A DNA stretch of 64,000 bases from Pseudomonas sp. PDM04 (GTDB lineage: Bacteria > Pseudomonadota > Gammaproteobacteria > Pseudomonadales > Pseudomonadaceae). A model generated the notes under the pieces. It had not been told where the DNA came from. It worked only from the letters and a program-made list of their open reading frames with translations, and ran no database searches. A program made the position numbers and the translations under genes. The stretch lies in contig NZ_JACVAI010000001.1 in NCBI RefSeq assembly GCF_014851765.1, positions 496,001-560,000 of the forward strand, given 5' to 3'. Numbering within the stretch: the stretch's first letter is position 1; every line of letters begins with the position of its first letter. Below, one piece after another: positions 8,783-16,681 of this stretch.

Positions 8783-10834
8783 TCAGAGGGTCTTGAGGAC
8801 GTTGACCGAAACGGTCTCGGATATTTCGCCGAACGACATCACGTCCAGCTCGCGGAACCGTCCTTCGATCAGCTTCTTGATATAGCGCCGCACATCCACC
8901 GAACACAGCAGCACCATGTCCTTGTGCGCGATGTGCAGGCTGTCCAGGCCGACGCTCAGGCGGTCCATCAACTCTTGCGCCTCCGACGGCTCCAGGTTGA
9001 TGAAACTGCCGCCCGAGGTCTGCCGGATTCCCCGGCGCACCACCTCTTCGAATTCCGGCGACAACAGCAGGACGCGCAGGTCATTGCCATGGGCGAACTT
9101 GTTGCTGATGTAGCGCGCCATCGTCCCGCGAACGTGTTCGACCAGCGCCAGCACGTCCTTTTCCCGCGAGGCCCAGTAGGCCAGCGACTCGAGGACCAGC
9201 TTCAGGTTGCGCACGGAGATGCGTTCGCCGACCAGGCGTTGCAGCACTTCGGCGATCTTCTGCACGGTGACGTGGCGATACACTTCCTTGAGCAGGTCGG
9301 GATAGCGACTCTCCATTTCGTCGAGCAGGTGCTTGGTCTCCTGCACACCGAAAAATTCCTGGATGTTGCGTGCCAGTAACGTCACCAGGCAGCGATAACA
9401 CTCCTCGTCGGCCGCTCGCAGTTGATAGCCCAATTGCTGCACCTGCGCCCGGTCGACGGCGCCGACCCACACGCCGCCCTGGCGATTGCTGTCCTGGCCG
9501 CGCACCAGGGAGAACCCCAGGGGTTCCAGGTCCGGCGAGTAGTCCAGCAGGCGCCAGTGGTCGAAATGGATGTCGAACTGCTCGGCCCGCACTTCATTGA
9601 TCAGCACCGCCACCTGGTGCGCCGGCAAGCCGTCGTTGCCACGCAGTTGCGGCTCGGGGATGCGCAAGCCGTAATCGACGAAGAACTGACTGCGAAATCG
9701 CGCGGCCCAACGGGCCCGGGTCAACACCTCCAGTTGCGCGGTGGGCACCAGCAGCATCAGGGCGACGGTTTCAGTGGCGAGGGTGTCGATGTTCTCAAGC
9801 AACCCCGACCCGACGTGCAGCGCGTCCTGCTCGCTGGCGCCGACACGCGGGGCGCCCTGCCCGCCGACTGGCCGCAGGCGGAAAAACACCACCAGCGCCA
9901 ACAACGCGGCGATGGGCACGAAGGTCAGCAGCGGAAAGCCCGGCAGCAGGCCGACGCCCAACGCCAGCAACGCAGTCACGCCGATGACGAACGGGTTGCC
10001 CAGGGTCTGCGCGAGCATGTTGCGCCCCAGGTTGCTGTCGTCACCGTTGACGCGGGTGACGATGAAGCCGGCGCCGATGGCGATCAACAGGGCCGGAATC
10101 TGCGCCACCAGGCCATCGCCGATGGTCAGCAGGGTGTAGGTCGACAGGGCGGTGGACGTGTCCATGCCCAACTGCCCGACACCGATGGCCATGCCCCCGA
10201 TGAAGTTGACGAAGATGATGACGATGCCGGCGATCGCGTCGCCCTTGATGAACTTCATGGCGCCGTCGAAGGCACCGTACAACTGGCTTTCGCGCTCCAG
10301 CACGTTGCGCTTGTCCCTCGCCTCTTCGGCGCTGATGGCGCCCGCCTTGAGGTCGCCGTCGATGCTCATCTGCTTGCCCGGCATGCCGTCCAGCGAGAAG
10401 CGCGCCGCGACTTCGGCGACCCGCTCCGAGCCTTTGGTGATCACGATGAACTGGACGATGGTGACGATGGAAAAAATCACGAACCCCACCACCAGGCTTT
10501 CGCCAATCACGAACGTCCCGAACGAGGCGATGATCTCGCCGGCGTCGGCCTGGCTGAGGATCAGGCGGCTGGTACTGATCGACAGCGCCAGGCGAAACAG
10601 CGTGGTCAACAGCAGCAGCGCCGGAAATGTCGAAAAGGCGAGGATGCGTTCGATGTAGAACGAGCCCATGAACACCAGCAGCGAAATGACGATGTTCAGG
10701 CCGATGAGAAAATCCACCAGCGCCGTCGGCAAGGGAATGATCAGCATGGCGATGATCATCACCATCAGTGTCAGGATCAGCAGCTCCGGGCGCGCGCCAA
10801 CGTTGCGCAGAAACACGTTGAGCAGGCCGGTCAT
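8783..10834 (-). CDS. sctV: T3SS major export apparatus protein SctV (InvA/YscV/FlhA family)
   Basis: Predicted 683-residue inner-membrane protein forming the nonameric export ring. Seven to eight transmembrane helices occupy about residues 15–320. The cytoplasmic FHIPEP signature segment reads ARFSLDGMPGKQMSIDGDL (about 144–162). A large C-terminal cytosolic domain follows and ends in the conserved region with GGSFINLEPSEAQELMDRL. Length is very close to InvA (685). The ATGA overlap with sctW at 10831–10834 is typical of this operon. Confidence 0.97.
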   Translation of the reverse strand: MTGLLNVFLRNVGARPELLILTLMVMIIAMLIIPLPTALVDFLIGLNIVISLLVFMGSFYIERILAFSTFPALLLLTTLFRLALSISTSRLILSQADAGEIIASFGTFVIGESLVVGFVIFSIVTIVQFIVITKGSERVAEVAARFSLDGMPGKQMSIDGDLKAGAISAEEARDKRNVLERESQLYGAFDGAMKFIKGDAIAGIVIIFVNFIGGMAIGVGQLGMDTSTALSTYTLLTIGDGLVAQIPALLIAIGAGFIVTRVNGDDSNLGRNMLAQTLGNPFVIGVTALLALGVGLLPGFPLLTFVPIAALLALVVFFRLRPVGGQGAPRVGASEQDALHVGSGLLENIDTLATETVALMLLVPTAQLEVLTRARWAARFRSQFFVDYGLRIPEPQLRGNDGLPAHQVAVLINEVRAEQFDIHFDHWRLLDYSPDLEPLGFSLVRGQDSNRQGGVWVGAVDRAQVQQLGYQLRAADEECYRCLVTLLARNIQEFFGVQETKHLLDEMESRYPDLLKEVYRHVTVQKIAEVLQRLVGERISVRNLKLVLESLAYWASREKDVLALVEHVRGTMARYISNKFAHGNDLRVLLLSPEFEEVVRRGIRQTSGGSFINLEPSEAQELMDRLSVGLDSLHIAHKDMVLLCSVDVRRYIKKLIEGRFRELDVMSFGEISETVSVNVLKTL

Positions 10835-11934
10835 GCGTCACCGCCAGCAGATCGTCGCAGACCTTCATGGCCGAAGGCGATGTCAGCCAGATGGGTGAAT
10901 TGCTGCGCCAGGCGTTGCGGCGCGTCTGCCTCGGCGAACAGCGACAAAGGCAATTGCAGGCTGAACCGCCGCACGGTGTTCAGCAGCGTCGAGCGTTCAG
11001 GGTGCGGGCTCAACCGCAGGCTGTCGCCGAGCACGCCGAACAGCAACGGGTCGAGTTCATCCGGGCAGGTCAGCAGGCCCAGCAAGAACACCAGCCAGTC
11101 GGCTTCCTCGGGGTTGTGCCGGCGGATCAACGAATCGCCGAGCAGACCGCCAACGAACTGCGCCTCGGCTGAACGCAGGCGCTTGAGTTCGCTCAGCCGG
11201 GCCAGCAACCGGCCAAACTCCAGGCGTGAACAGCTCGGGTCCTGGGCGCCGATATCGGTGAGCAGCGCCGCCTCGATGAACGCCAGCACCTGCAAGCGCC
11301 GGGCCGGGCCGTAAAGCGCGATCCAGTGCTGATAACTGTCGAGCGGCCCGTCATCGCACTCGAGAAAATCCCGATACGTTTCACGCAGCAACGCGGCCCG
11401 CACGGCCAGGCTCGCGCCGAACAACCGGGCCTTGAGCGCGGCATTGATCCCGGCCTTCAGGCGCTTGGGAGGCGCCTGGGCGACCACTGCCTGCAACAGG
11501 GTCTCCAACCGTTGCCGACTGACCTCGTCCAGCGTCTTGCGGCGCAGCAGCTCACGCAGCACCCATGTCAGGTCGCTGTCATCGGCAAACAGCTTGCGCG
11601 CTGTCGTCAACAAACGGGCGACGGAGGCGTCGGCGAGTGGCGCCAGCCTGAGCAGTTGCTGCACCTTGGGCAGCGGATCGTCGTCCAGGACCCGCTCGAA
11701 ATTGTCCGGCAGGCTGTCGGGTTTCAACTCGAACTGCCGTCGGCCTCGAAACTGGGTGAGCGCGGCGGACATTTCATCGCTGATCTGCACCAGACGCTGG
11801 ACCCAGGCGGTGGCCGCAGCGTCGTCGAGTTCGGTCTCGACCGACGCCTGGGGCGGCGGATGCTCGGCGGCCTTCTCGGCGTTGAGCCGCGCCTGGGCCG
11901 CCCGGCCAGCGCTGGACATCGTCGGCAGGATCAT
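10831..11934 (-). CDS. sctW: T3SS gatekeeper SctW (InvE/YopN family)
   Basis: Predicted 367-residue cytoplasmic gatekeeper that holds back effectors until translocators have been secreted. It is an all-helical protein; the N-terminal 60 residues are polar (secretion/chaperone-binding type), followed by repeated helical modules. Length matches InvE (372), and its position between the secretin and SctV genes is that of invE. The start MILPTMSS at 11934 overlaps the sctC stop by four bases. A longer open frame upstream lies within sctC and was rejected. Confidence 0.88.
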   Translation of the reverse strand: MILPTMSSAGRAAQARLNAEKAAEHPPPQASVETELDDAAATAWVQRLVQISDEMSAALTQFRGRRQFELKPDSLPDNFERVLDDDPLPKVQQLLRLAPLADASVARLLTTARKLFADDSDLTWVLRELLRRKTLDEVSRQRLETLLQAVVAQAPPKRLKAGINAALKARLFGASLAVRAALLRETYRDFLECDDGPLDSYQHWIALYGPARRLQVLAFIEAALLTDIGAQDPSCSRLEFGRLLARLSELKRLRSAEAQFVGGLLGDSLIRRHNPEEADWLVFLLGLLTCPDELDPLLFGVLGDSLRLSPHPERSTLLNTVRRFSLQLPLSLFAEADAPQRLAQQFTHLADIAFGHEGLRRSAGGDA

Positions 11935-13577
11935 GGCTGGGGCCCCCGCAGGTAGCTGCGTCGCACCCGCTCGTGCTGTTGCGGGGTGAGCAAACGCGTA
12001 GCCGGCTCGACGACATTCGGCTCCAGCGCATCGCGGATTTCCCTGGGCTGAATCAAGAACACTCGCACGGTGTTGGCCGAGCGACTCTGCCGATAGCTGA
12101 ACAAGCGACCGATCCATGGGATCGAACCGAGCACCGGTATCCGGCCGATCTGTTCGCTGTGATCATCGCGGGTGAAGCCACCCACCAGCAGGCTCTTGCC
12201 CGGTGGAACCCGCGCCACCGTGCTGATCCGGGTGCGACCGACGGTGGGCAATGCACTCGGTTGCTCGCCCCGGTCGGGGTTGTCGATCTGGCTGCCGTCC
12301 TCGATGGTGAGCGACATTTCGATCTCGTCGGTCTGGGCGAAACGCGGCAGCACGTTCACCAGCGTGCCGTAGGTCACGTGTTGCAGATCGACACTGCGCT
12401 CCCCCACCAGCGGCGCATAAAAGGTGCGATTGTTGTCGAAAATCGCCGGCACGTTCTCCTGCGTCAGGATCATTGGCCGCGACACCACGTTCGCCCGGTC
12501 GGTGCGTTCCAGGGCCAGGATCCGCGCCACGAACGACGCGCCGTTGAGGGTGGTGGTCGAGCCGGTGTTGAGCGATACACCGAACTTGCCGCCCACCTTC
12601 GACGCCCCTTGCCAGTTGATGCCCAACTGATTGAGCTCGTCCTTGTGCAGGTCGATGATCCACAGCGACAGCTCGACGTGACGCTTGGGCGTGTCCAGCG
12701 CACTCACCAGGTTCTCGATGAAGCGCACCTGCTCTGGCAGGCCCTTGACCAACAGGCTGTTGGTGTCGGGGTAGGCCACGACCCGGATATTGCCGGCCGC
12801 CATGTCGCGGGCAAGGATGCGCGGTGCGGACGGGTCCTGTTCCGACAGCGTGGTCGCCAGGCCGAGCAGCGGAAACTCCGGCGTAACCGCCTGGCGTTCA
12901 GGCTGGGCCTGGGCCACGGTGGATTCGACGCCATTGCGCTCGCCGCGCAGCAAGTCTTCGATCACGGTCGCCAGGCCCGGGATGGTGATCTTGTCGTCAC
13001 GCAAGTCGTACTGGCGGTTGCCGACGAAGGTGTTGCGCACCTGGATGACGCCGATCTGCTGTTTGCCCAGCATCAGTTCCGAGCGCTGGTTGTCCATCAT
13101 CCCGGCGGCCTGGATCACCAGATCGACATACATCGGCGGCCCGGACACATGGAACGTGCGCAGGCCATCGTGGCGTAACGGGTATCGCCGATCGTACAAC
13201 CCGGAGCGTTCGAGGAACGCCTTCAGGTTCGCCACGGTCAGGGTCTGCAGCGCCATCATCGAGCTTTTGAACTCGCCGTTGTCGTACAGGTAGATCGCCT
13301 GGCCGTCGCTGTACCAGATCAAGCCCATCTGCGCGCTGACCCGTTCGAACACCTGTTGCGGCGCGCGCAGGTCGAAGGTGCCCGAGATGCGCTTGGCCGC
13401 CGCGCTCTTGCTGACGATGACCGGCTTGCCCAACGGGCCGGACAGCGCGCTGAAAAAGCTGCGCACGCTCTGTTCCCGAGCTTCGAAATTGTCTTCGCTG
13501 GCCTGGGCGCGCCATGGCGCGAGCAGCCAGCCCATCGACAGGCAGACGGACAGCAGCGCGATGATTCGGCGGTTCAT
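11931..13577 (-). CDS. sctC: T3SS outer-membrane secretin SctC (InvG/YscC family)
   Basis: Predicted 548-residue secretin forming the outer-membrane ring. A signal peptide is visible at residues 1–27, with cleavage likely after AQA (…WRAQASEDNF). N0/N1-type periplasmic domains follow (about 30–290), then the secretin domain with the conserved PVLGSIPWIGRLFSYRQSR and VPPGKSLLVGGFTRDDHSE motifs (about 450–510). Length is close to InvG (562). The start MNRRIIALL at 13577 lies four bases after the stop of the AraC-type gene. No pilotin gene (InvH-like) was recognised nearby. Confidence 0.96.
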   Translation of the reverse strand: MNRRIIALLSVCLSMGWLLAPWRAQASEDNFEAREQSVRSFFSALSGPLGKPVIVSKSAAAKRISGTFDLRAPQQVFERVSAQMGLIWYSDGQAIYLYDNGEFKSSMMALQTLTVANLKAFLERSGLYDRRYPLRHDGLRTFHVSGPPMYVDLVIQAAGMMDNQRSELMLGKQQIGVIQVRNTFVGNRQYDLRDDKITIPGLATVIEDLLRGERNGVESTVAQAQPERQAVTPEFPLLGLATTLSEQDPSAPRILARDMAAGNIRVVAYPDTNSLLVKGLPEQVRFIENLVSALDTPKRHVELSLWIIDLHKDELNQLGINWQGASKVGGKFGVSLNTGSTTTLNGASFVARILALERTDRANVVSRPMILTQENVPAIFDNNRTFYAPLVGERSVDLQHVTYGTLVNVLPRFAQTDEIEMSLTIEDGSQIDNPDRGEQPSALPTVGRTRISTVARVPPGKSLLVGGFTRDDHSEQIGRIPVLGSIPWIGRLFSYRQSRSANTVRVFLIQPREIRDALEPNVVEPATRLLTPQQHERVRRSYLRGPQP

Positions 13578-13581
13578 CGGC

Positions 13582-14316
13582 TCACTTTCCCGGCAGGTAG
13601 GTGATGTCGCACAGACTGCTGGGCGTGAACCCCACCAGCTGGCGAATTTCTCTCGAGAAATGCGAAGACGAGGCGAAGCCCAGTTCCAGCGCGACATCGG
13701 TCAGCGAACCGCCCTGCAGGCTCATGTTGAGCAACGCCCGGGCCGTGCGCCAGCCGCGCAATTCAGGCTTGGCGGCCTTGCCGAGCGCCTGGCGGCACAG
13801 GCGCCGGAAGTGCGACACCGAAACGCCGTAGCGCTGCGCCAGGTCCGCGAGTTTTTCGCTGCGGGTGCCCTGCTCCAAGAGGAATCGCACCAGCCCGTAA
13901 CTCTCGGTGTGCCGCAACACGTTGGCGAAGGCCTGGAAGGCCGGGCTACCGCCCAGTGCCTGCGCGATGTACCAGTGCTCCAGGGCGCGGTCCGAGCGAA
14001 CGGTGTCCAGGCTCACCGGCAACGACGCCCATGAAGCGGGGTTTTGCCGTTGGCCGATCAACGCATCGCTCAGGTCGATGAACACCTGCAATTTCACCAG
14101 CCGCGCCGGCGACAACGGCAGCACTTGTACGTCGCCACCGTGCAGGTGCAGTTCCTCGTTGACCGCGACCAACCCTTCCCAACCGCCGGGCAAGCGACTG
14201 CACGGCGTCGTCCCCAGGAGCAGGTTCGACCTGCCGACACGCAAATGCATCACGCGTTCGCCACAGCGACCGCCGGGAATGGGTGTGAGGTGAAGGGGTT
14301 CGGGGGGCATGCCCAT
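13582..14316 (-). CDS. AraC-family T3SS transcriptional activator (InvF-like)
   Basis: Predicted 244-residue regulator, first gene of the T3SS run and in the place of invF. The C-terminal hundred residues form the double helix-turn-helix AraC domain: EKLADLAQRYGVSVSHFRRL for the first helix pair and LTDVALELGFASSSHFSREI for the second, ending FTPSSLCDI. The start is uncertain. The frame is open to an ATG at 14436, but that form would cover the sigma-54 promoter and RNA hairpin of the divergent nasS leader. The ATG at 14316 (MGMPPEP) is therefore preferred; neither has a strong ribosome binding site. It probably activates the T3SS genes, by analogy with InvF. Confidence 0.83.
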   Translation of the reverse strand: MGMPPEPLHLTPIPGGRCGERVMHLRVGRSNLLLGTTPCSRLPGGWEGLVAVNEELHLHGGDVQVLPLSPARLVKLQVFIDLSDALIGQRQNPASWASLPVSLDTVRSDRALEHWYIAQALGGSPAFQAFANVLRHTESYGLVRFLLEQGTRSEKLADLAQRYGVSVSHFRRLCRQALGKAAKPELRGWRTARALLNMSLQGGSLTDVALELGFASSSHFSREIRQLVGFTPSSLCDITYLPGK

Positions 14317-14401
14317 CTGCTGTTCGGCCTGACGAGGAAGGTTCGGCAGGATGAAAGACCGGGCCCGGGAAGTCCTGATGGAAAACTGATGAACGCCGCT
14401 C

Positions 14402-14417
14402 TGGCATATGCCTTGCA
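14402..14417 (+). promoter_or_regulatory. sigma-54 promoter of nasST
   Basis: TGGCATATGCCTTGCA matches the sigma-54 consensus TGGCAYRNNNNTTGCW at every defined position, with GG and GC ten bases apart. Transcription would begin near 14429, five bases before the first leader hairpin. Nitrogen (NtrC) control is the expected logic; no NtrC site was identified with confidence. Confidence 0.85.
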
Positions 14418-14433
14418 CCCCCACAGACATCAG

Positions 14434-14475
14434 CACTCATGGCAACGGCGCGATGAGTGTCAGGACAACGGCGTC
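14434..14475 (+). promoter_or_regulatory. ANTAR-target double hexaloop in the nasS leader
   Basis: First hairpin at 14434–14459: a seven-base-pair stem CACTCAT/ATGAGTG, one G-G mismatch, two more pairs and the loop AACGGC. Second hairpin at 14464–14475: a short stem GAC/GTC with the same loop AACGGC. Both loops have A at position 1 and G at position 4, the defining feature of RNAs bound by ANTAR antiterminators. The second stem is only three pairs, so it is weaker than in the other two leaders. Its 3' arm lies inside the 5' arm of the terminator that follows. Confidence 0.75.
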
Positions 14476-14522
14476 GTCACCCGGCCTTGCGTATGCGAGG
14501 ACGCGGGACGACGCTTTTTTTT
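14471..14522 (+). terminator. leader attenuator terminator before nasS
   Basis: Perfect eight-base arms GCGTCGTC (14471–14478) and GACGACGC (14507–14514) are followed by eight T residues (14515–14522). The 5' arm overlaps the second ANTAR hairpin, so the two folds exclude each other. nasS starts 17 bases after the T run. Confidence 0.85.
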
Positions 14523-14538
14523 GCAAGGTGAAGACGCG

Positions 14539-15750
14539 ATGAACGAACCATCAGCCGGCCCATTGGCCTGGGTCAACGGCAGCGATGCCCCGGAAAAGAC
14601 CGAAATCAATCTCGGTTTCATGGCCCTGAGCGACTGTGCCTCGGTGGTGGTCGCCGCCACCCAGGGTTTCGCCCAGCCGTACGGACTGACCTTGAACCTC
14701 AAGCGCCAGTCATCCTGGGCCAACCTGCGGGACAAACTGGTCAGTGGAGAACTGGATGCCGCCCACAGCCTCTATGGCCTGATCTATGCGGTGCACCTGG
14801 GCATCGGCGGCGTGGCCGCCACCGACATGGCGGTGCTCATGGGTCTGAACCAGAACGGCCAGAGCATCAACCTGTCCCAGGGGTTGCAGGCGCTGGGCGT
14901 GACCGGTCCTGAGGCACTGGACCGCCACGTGCACCAAACTCGACCAAAACTCACCTTTGCCCAGACCTTCCCCACCGGCACCCACGCCATGTGGCTGTAT
15001 TACTGGCTGGCGAGCCAGGGCATCCATCCCTTGCACGACGTCGACAGCGTGGTGGTGCCACCGCCGCAAATGGTCGCGCACCTGCAAGCGGGACGGATCG
15101 ACGGTTTCTGCGTCGGTGAGCCCTGGTCCGCCAGCGCGGTGAAGCAGAACCTCGGCTTCACGCTGGCCACCACCCAGACCATCTGGCCCGACCATCCGGA
15201 GAAAGTCCTGGGCTGCACCCGCGCCTTCGTCGAGCAATACCCCAACACCGCCCGGGCACTGGTGATGGCGATCCTGCAAGCCAGTCGCTTCATCGAGCAA
15301 AGCATTGAAAACCGCCGCAGTACTGCGCAGCTGCTGAGCGCCCCGCAGTACCTCGACGCGCCGCTCGACTGCATCGAGCCGCGATTGCTCGGCGATTACG
15401 TCGACGGCCTCGGCAATCGCTGGCAGGACCCGCACGCCCTGCGCCTGCATGGCAATGGCGAAGTGAACCTGCCGTACCTGTCCGACGGCATGTGGTTCAT
15501 GACTCAGTTCCGCCGCTGGGGCTTGCTGCGTGACGACCCGGACTACCTCGCGGTAGCCCGGCAGGTCCAGCAACTGGACGTGTACAAAGAGGCCGCCAGC
15601 GCCGTCGGCATCGTGGCGTCGAGCCTGGAAATGCGCAGCAGCCAATTGATCGACGGCAAGATCTGGGATGGCTCGGACCCTGTCGGCTACGCCCGTGGTT
15701 TCAAGCTGCATGCCATGAGCGACAGCTCGCCCCTACTCGCCAGCCGCTGA
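14539..15750 (+). CDS. nasS: NasS nitrate-sensing protein (NrtA-like, cytoplasmic)
   Basis: Predicted 403-residue nitrate/nitrite-binding protein related to the NrtA substrate-binding protein of nitrate ABC transporters. It has no signal peptide (the N-terminus MNEPSAGPLAWVNG is polar), so it acts in the cytoplasm as a sensor. In the known NasS–NasT pair, NasS holds NasT inactive until nitrate or nitrite binds. Family-typical segments include LGFMALSDCASVVVA near the N-terminus and RIDGFCVGEPWSA in the middle. nasT follows after 15 bp. A GGTG-type ribosome binding site precedes the ATG at 14539. Confidence 0.93.
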   Translation: MNEPSAGPLAWVNGSDAPEKTEINLGFMALSDCASVVVAATQGFAQPYGLTLNLKRQSSWANLRDKLVSGELDAAHSLYGLIYAVHLGIGGVAATDMAVLMGLNQNGQSINLSQGLQALGVTGPEALDRHVHQTRPKLTFAQTFPTGTHAMWLYYWLASQGIHPLHDVDSVVVPPPQMVAHLQAGRIDGFCVGEPWSASAVKQNLGFTLATTQTIWPDHPEKVLGCTRAFVEQYPNTARALVMAILQASRFIEQSIENRRSTAQLLSAPQYLDAPLDCIEPRLLGDYVDGLGNRWQDPHALRLHGNGEVNLPYLSDGMWFMTQFRRWGLLRDDPDYLAVARQVQQLDVYKEAASAVGIVASSLEMRSSQLIDGKIWDGSDPVGYARGFKLHAMSDSSPLLASR

Positions 15751-15765
15751 CAGGAGACTGCGAAT

Positions 15766-16341
15766 ATGTTGCGTATCCTGCTGATCAATGACACCGCGAA
15801 GAAAGTCGGCCGGCTGAAGGCCGCCCTGACCGAAGCCGGATTCGAAGTCATCGACGAATCCGGTCTGACCATCGACCTGCCCGCGCGCGTCGAAACGGTG
15901 CGCCCGGACGTGATCCTGATCGATACCGAATCACCGAGCCGCGATGTGATGGAACAAGTGGTATTGGTCAGCCGCGACCAACCGCGCCCGATCGTGATGT
16001 TCACCGACGAGCATGACCCCGATGTGATGCGCCAGGCGATCAAGTCCGGGGTCAGCGCCTACATCGTCGAAGGCATTCACGCCCAGCGCCTGCAGCCGAT
16101 TCTGGACGTGGCCATGGCCCGCTTCGAAAGCGACCAGGCCCTGCGCGCCCAACTCCATGCCCGCGACCTGCAACTGGCCGAGCGCAAGCGCATCGAGCTG
16201 GCCAAGGGGCTGCTGATGAAAATGAAGGACTGCAACGAGGAAGAGGCCTACACCCTCATGCGCCGCCAGGCCATGAGCCGGCAGCAGAAGCTGATCCAGG
16301 TGGCGGAGCAGATTATCGCGATGAGTGAGTTGCTCGGCTGA
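15766..16341 (+). CDS. nasT: NasT nitrate-responsive ANTAR antiterminator
   Basis: Predicted 191-residue regulator with an N-terminal response-regulator-like receiver domain (about 1–120; LRILLINDT, RPDVILIDTESP) and a C-terminal ANTAR RNA-binding domain (about 125–190; AERKRIELAKGLLMKMKDCN followed by the conserved AYTLMRRQAM). Free NasT binds paired hexaloop hairpins and prevents formation of the leader terminator. Three such targets lie in this window. The upstream spacer has an AGGAG ribosome binding site. Confidence 0.95.
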   Translation: MLRILLINDTAKKVGRLKAALTEAGFEVIDESGLTIDLPARVETVRPDVILIDTESPSRDVMEQVVLVSRDQPRPIVMFTDEHDPDVMRQAIKSGVSAYIVEGIHAQRLQPILDVAMARFESDQALRAQLHARDLQLAERKRIELAKGLLMKMKDCNEEEAYTLMRRQAMSRQQKLIQVAEQIIAMSELLG

Positions 16342-16367
16342 GGTTCTGTATCGCCCTTTCTGGCCCC

Positions 16368-16442
16368 ATCGCGAGCAGGCTCGCTCCCACAGGGATCTTT
16401 TGAGCACCGAAAATCCAGTGTGGGAGCGAGCCTGCTCGCGAT
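16368..16442. repeat. REPIN (two inverted REPs) downstream of nasT
   Basis: Two copies of the REP core, the first in CGCGAGCAGGCTCGCTCCC orientation (16368–16391), the second inverted (16420–16442), about 28 bp apart. They lie between the nasT stop and the transporter promoter and may also end or protect the nasST transcript. Confidence 0.9.
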
Positions 16443-16466
16443 AGGGGCGACTCGGTTTCGAAGTGT

Positions 16467-16482
16467 TGGCACAAATCTCGCT
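16467..16482 (+). promoter_or_regulatory. sigma-54 promoter of the nitrate transporter gene
   Basis: TGGCACAAATCTCGCT has GG and GC ten bases apart and one mismatch (C for T in TTGC) to the sigma-54 consensus. Transcription would begin near 16493, just before the leader hairpins at 16498. Confidence 0.8.
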
Positions 16483-16497
16483 AAGCATTCACCACAG

Positions 16498-16537
16498 GTA
16501 ACCAACGGCGGTTGCCCCACCTACGACAAAGACGTCG
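16498..16537 (+). promoter_or_regulatory. ANTAR-target double hexaloop in the transporter leader
   Basis: First hairpin at 16498–16515: GTAACC paired with GGTTGC around the loop AACGGC. Second hairpin at 16524–16537: CGAC paired with GTCG around the loop AAAGAC. Each loop has six bases with A1 and G4. The 3' arm of the second hairpin is part of the terminator 5' arm, the standard layout for ANTAR antitermination. Confidence 0.88.
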
Positions 16538-16581
16538 CTCACCTGATTGGCCCATGGCGAATCCGGTGGCGGCGTTTTTTT
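16533..16581 (+). terminator. leader attenuator terminator before the transporter gene
   Basis: The 5' arm CGTCGC-T-CACC (16533–16543) pairs with GGTGGCGGCG (16565–16574) with one bulged U and one G-U pair, followed by seven T residues (16575–16581). It is mutually exclusive with the second ANTAR hairpin. About 100 bp separate it from the start codon at 16682; nothing else was recognised there. Confidence 0.85.
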
Positions 16582-16681
16582 GTTTTGGCCCCACAGCCCG
16601 GGGCCGGTGGTGCGGCCGTTGCGGCCTCCCACCTGCAAGCTCATGACTCCTTCTCGAGACGACTCACAGCTGAGGTGCGCG

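Noticed and set aside
9422..11314. Open frame of 630 codons opposite sctV/sctW
   Set aside because: Antisense shadow; the product is mainly Gln, His, Arg and Asp without motifs, while the minus strand encodes clear SctV and SctW.
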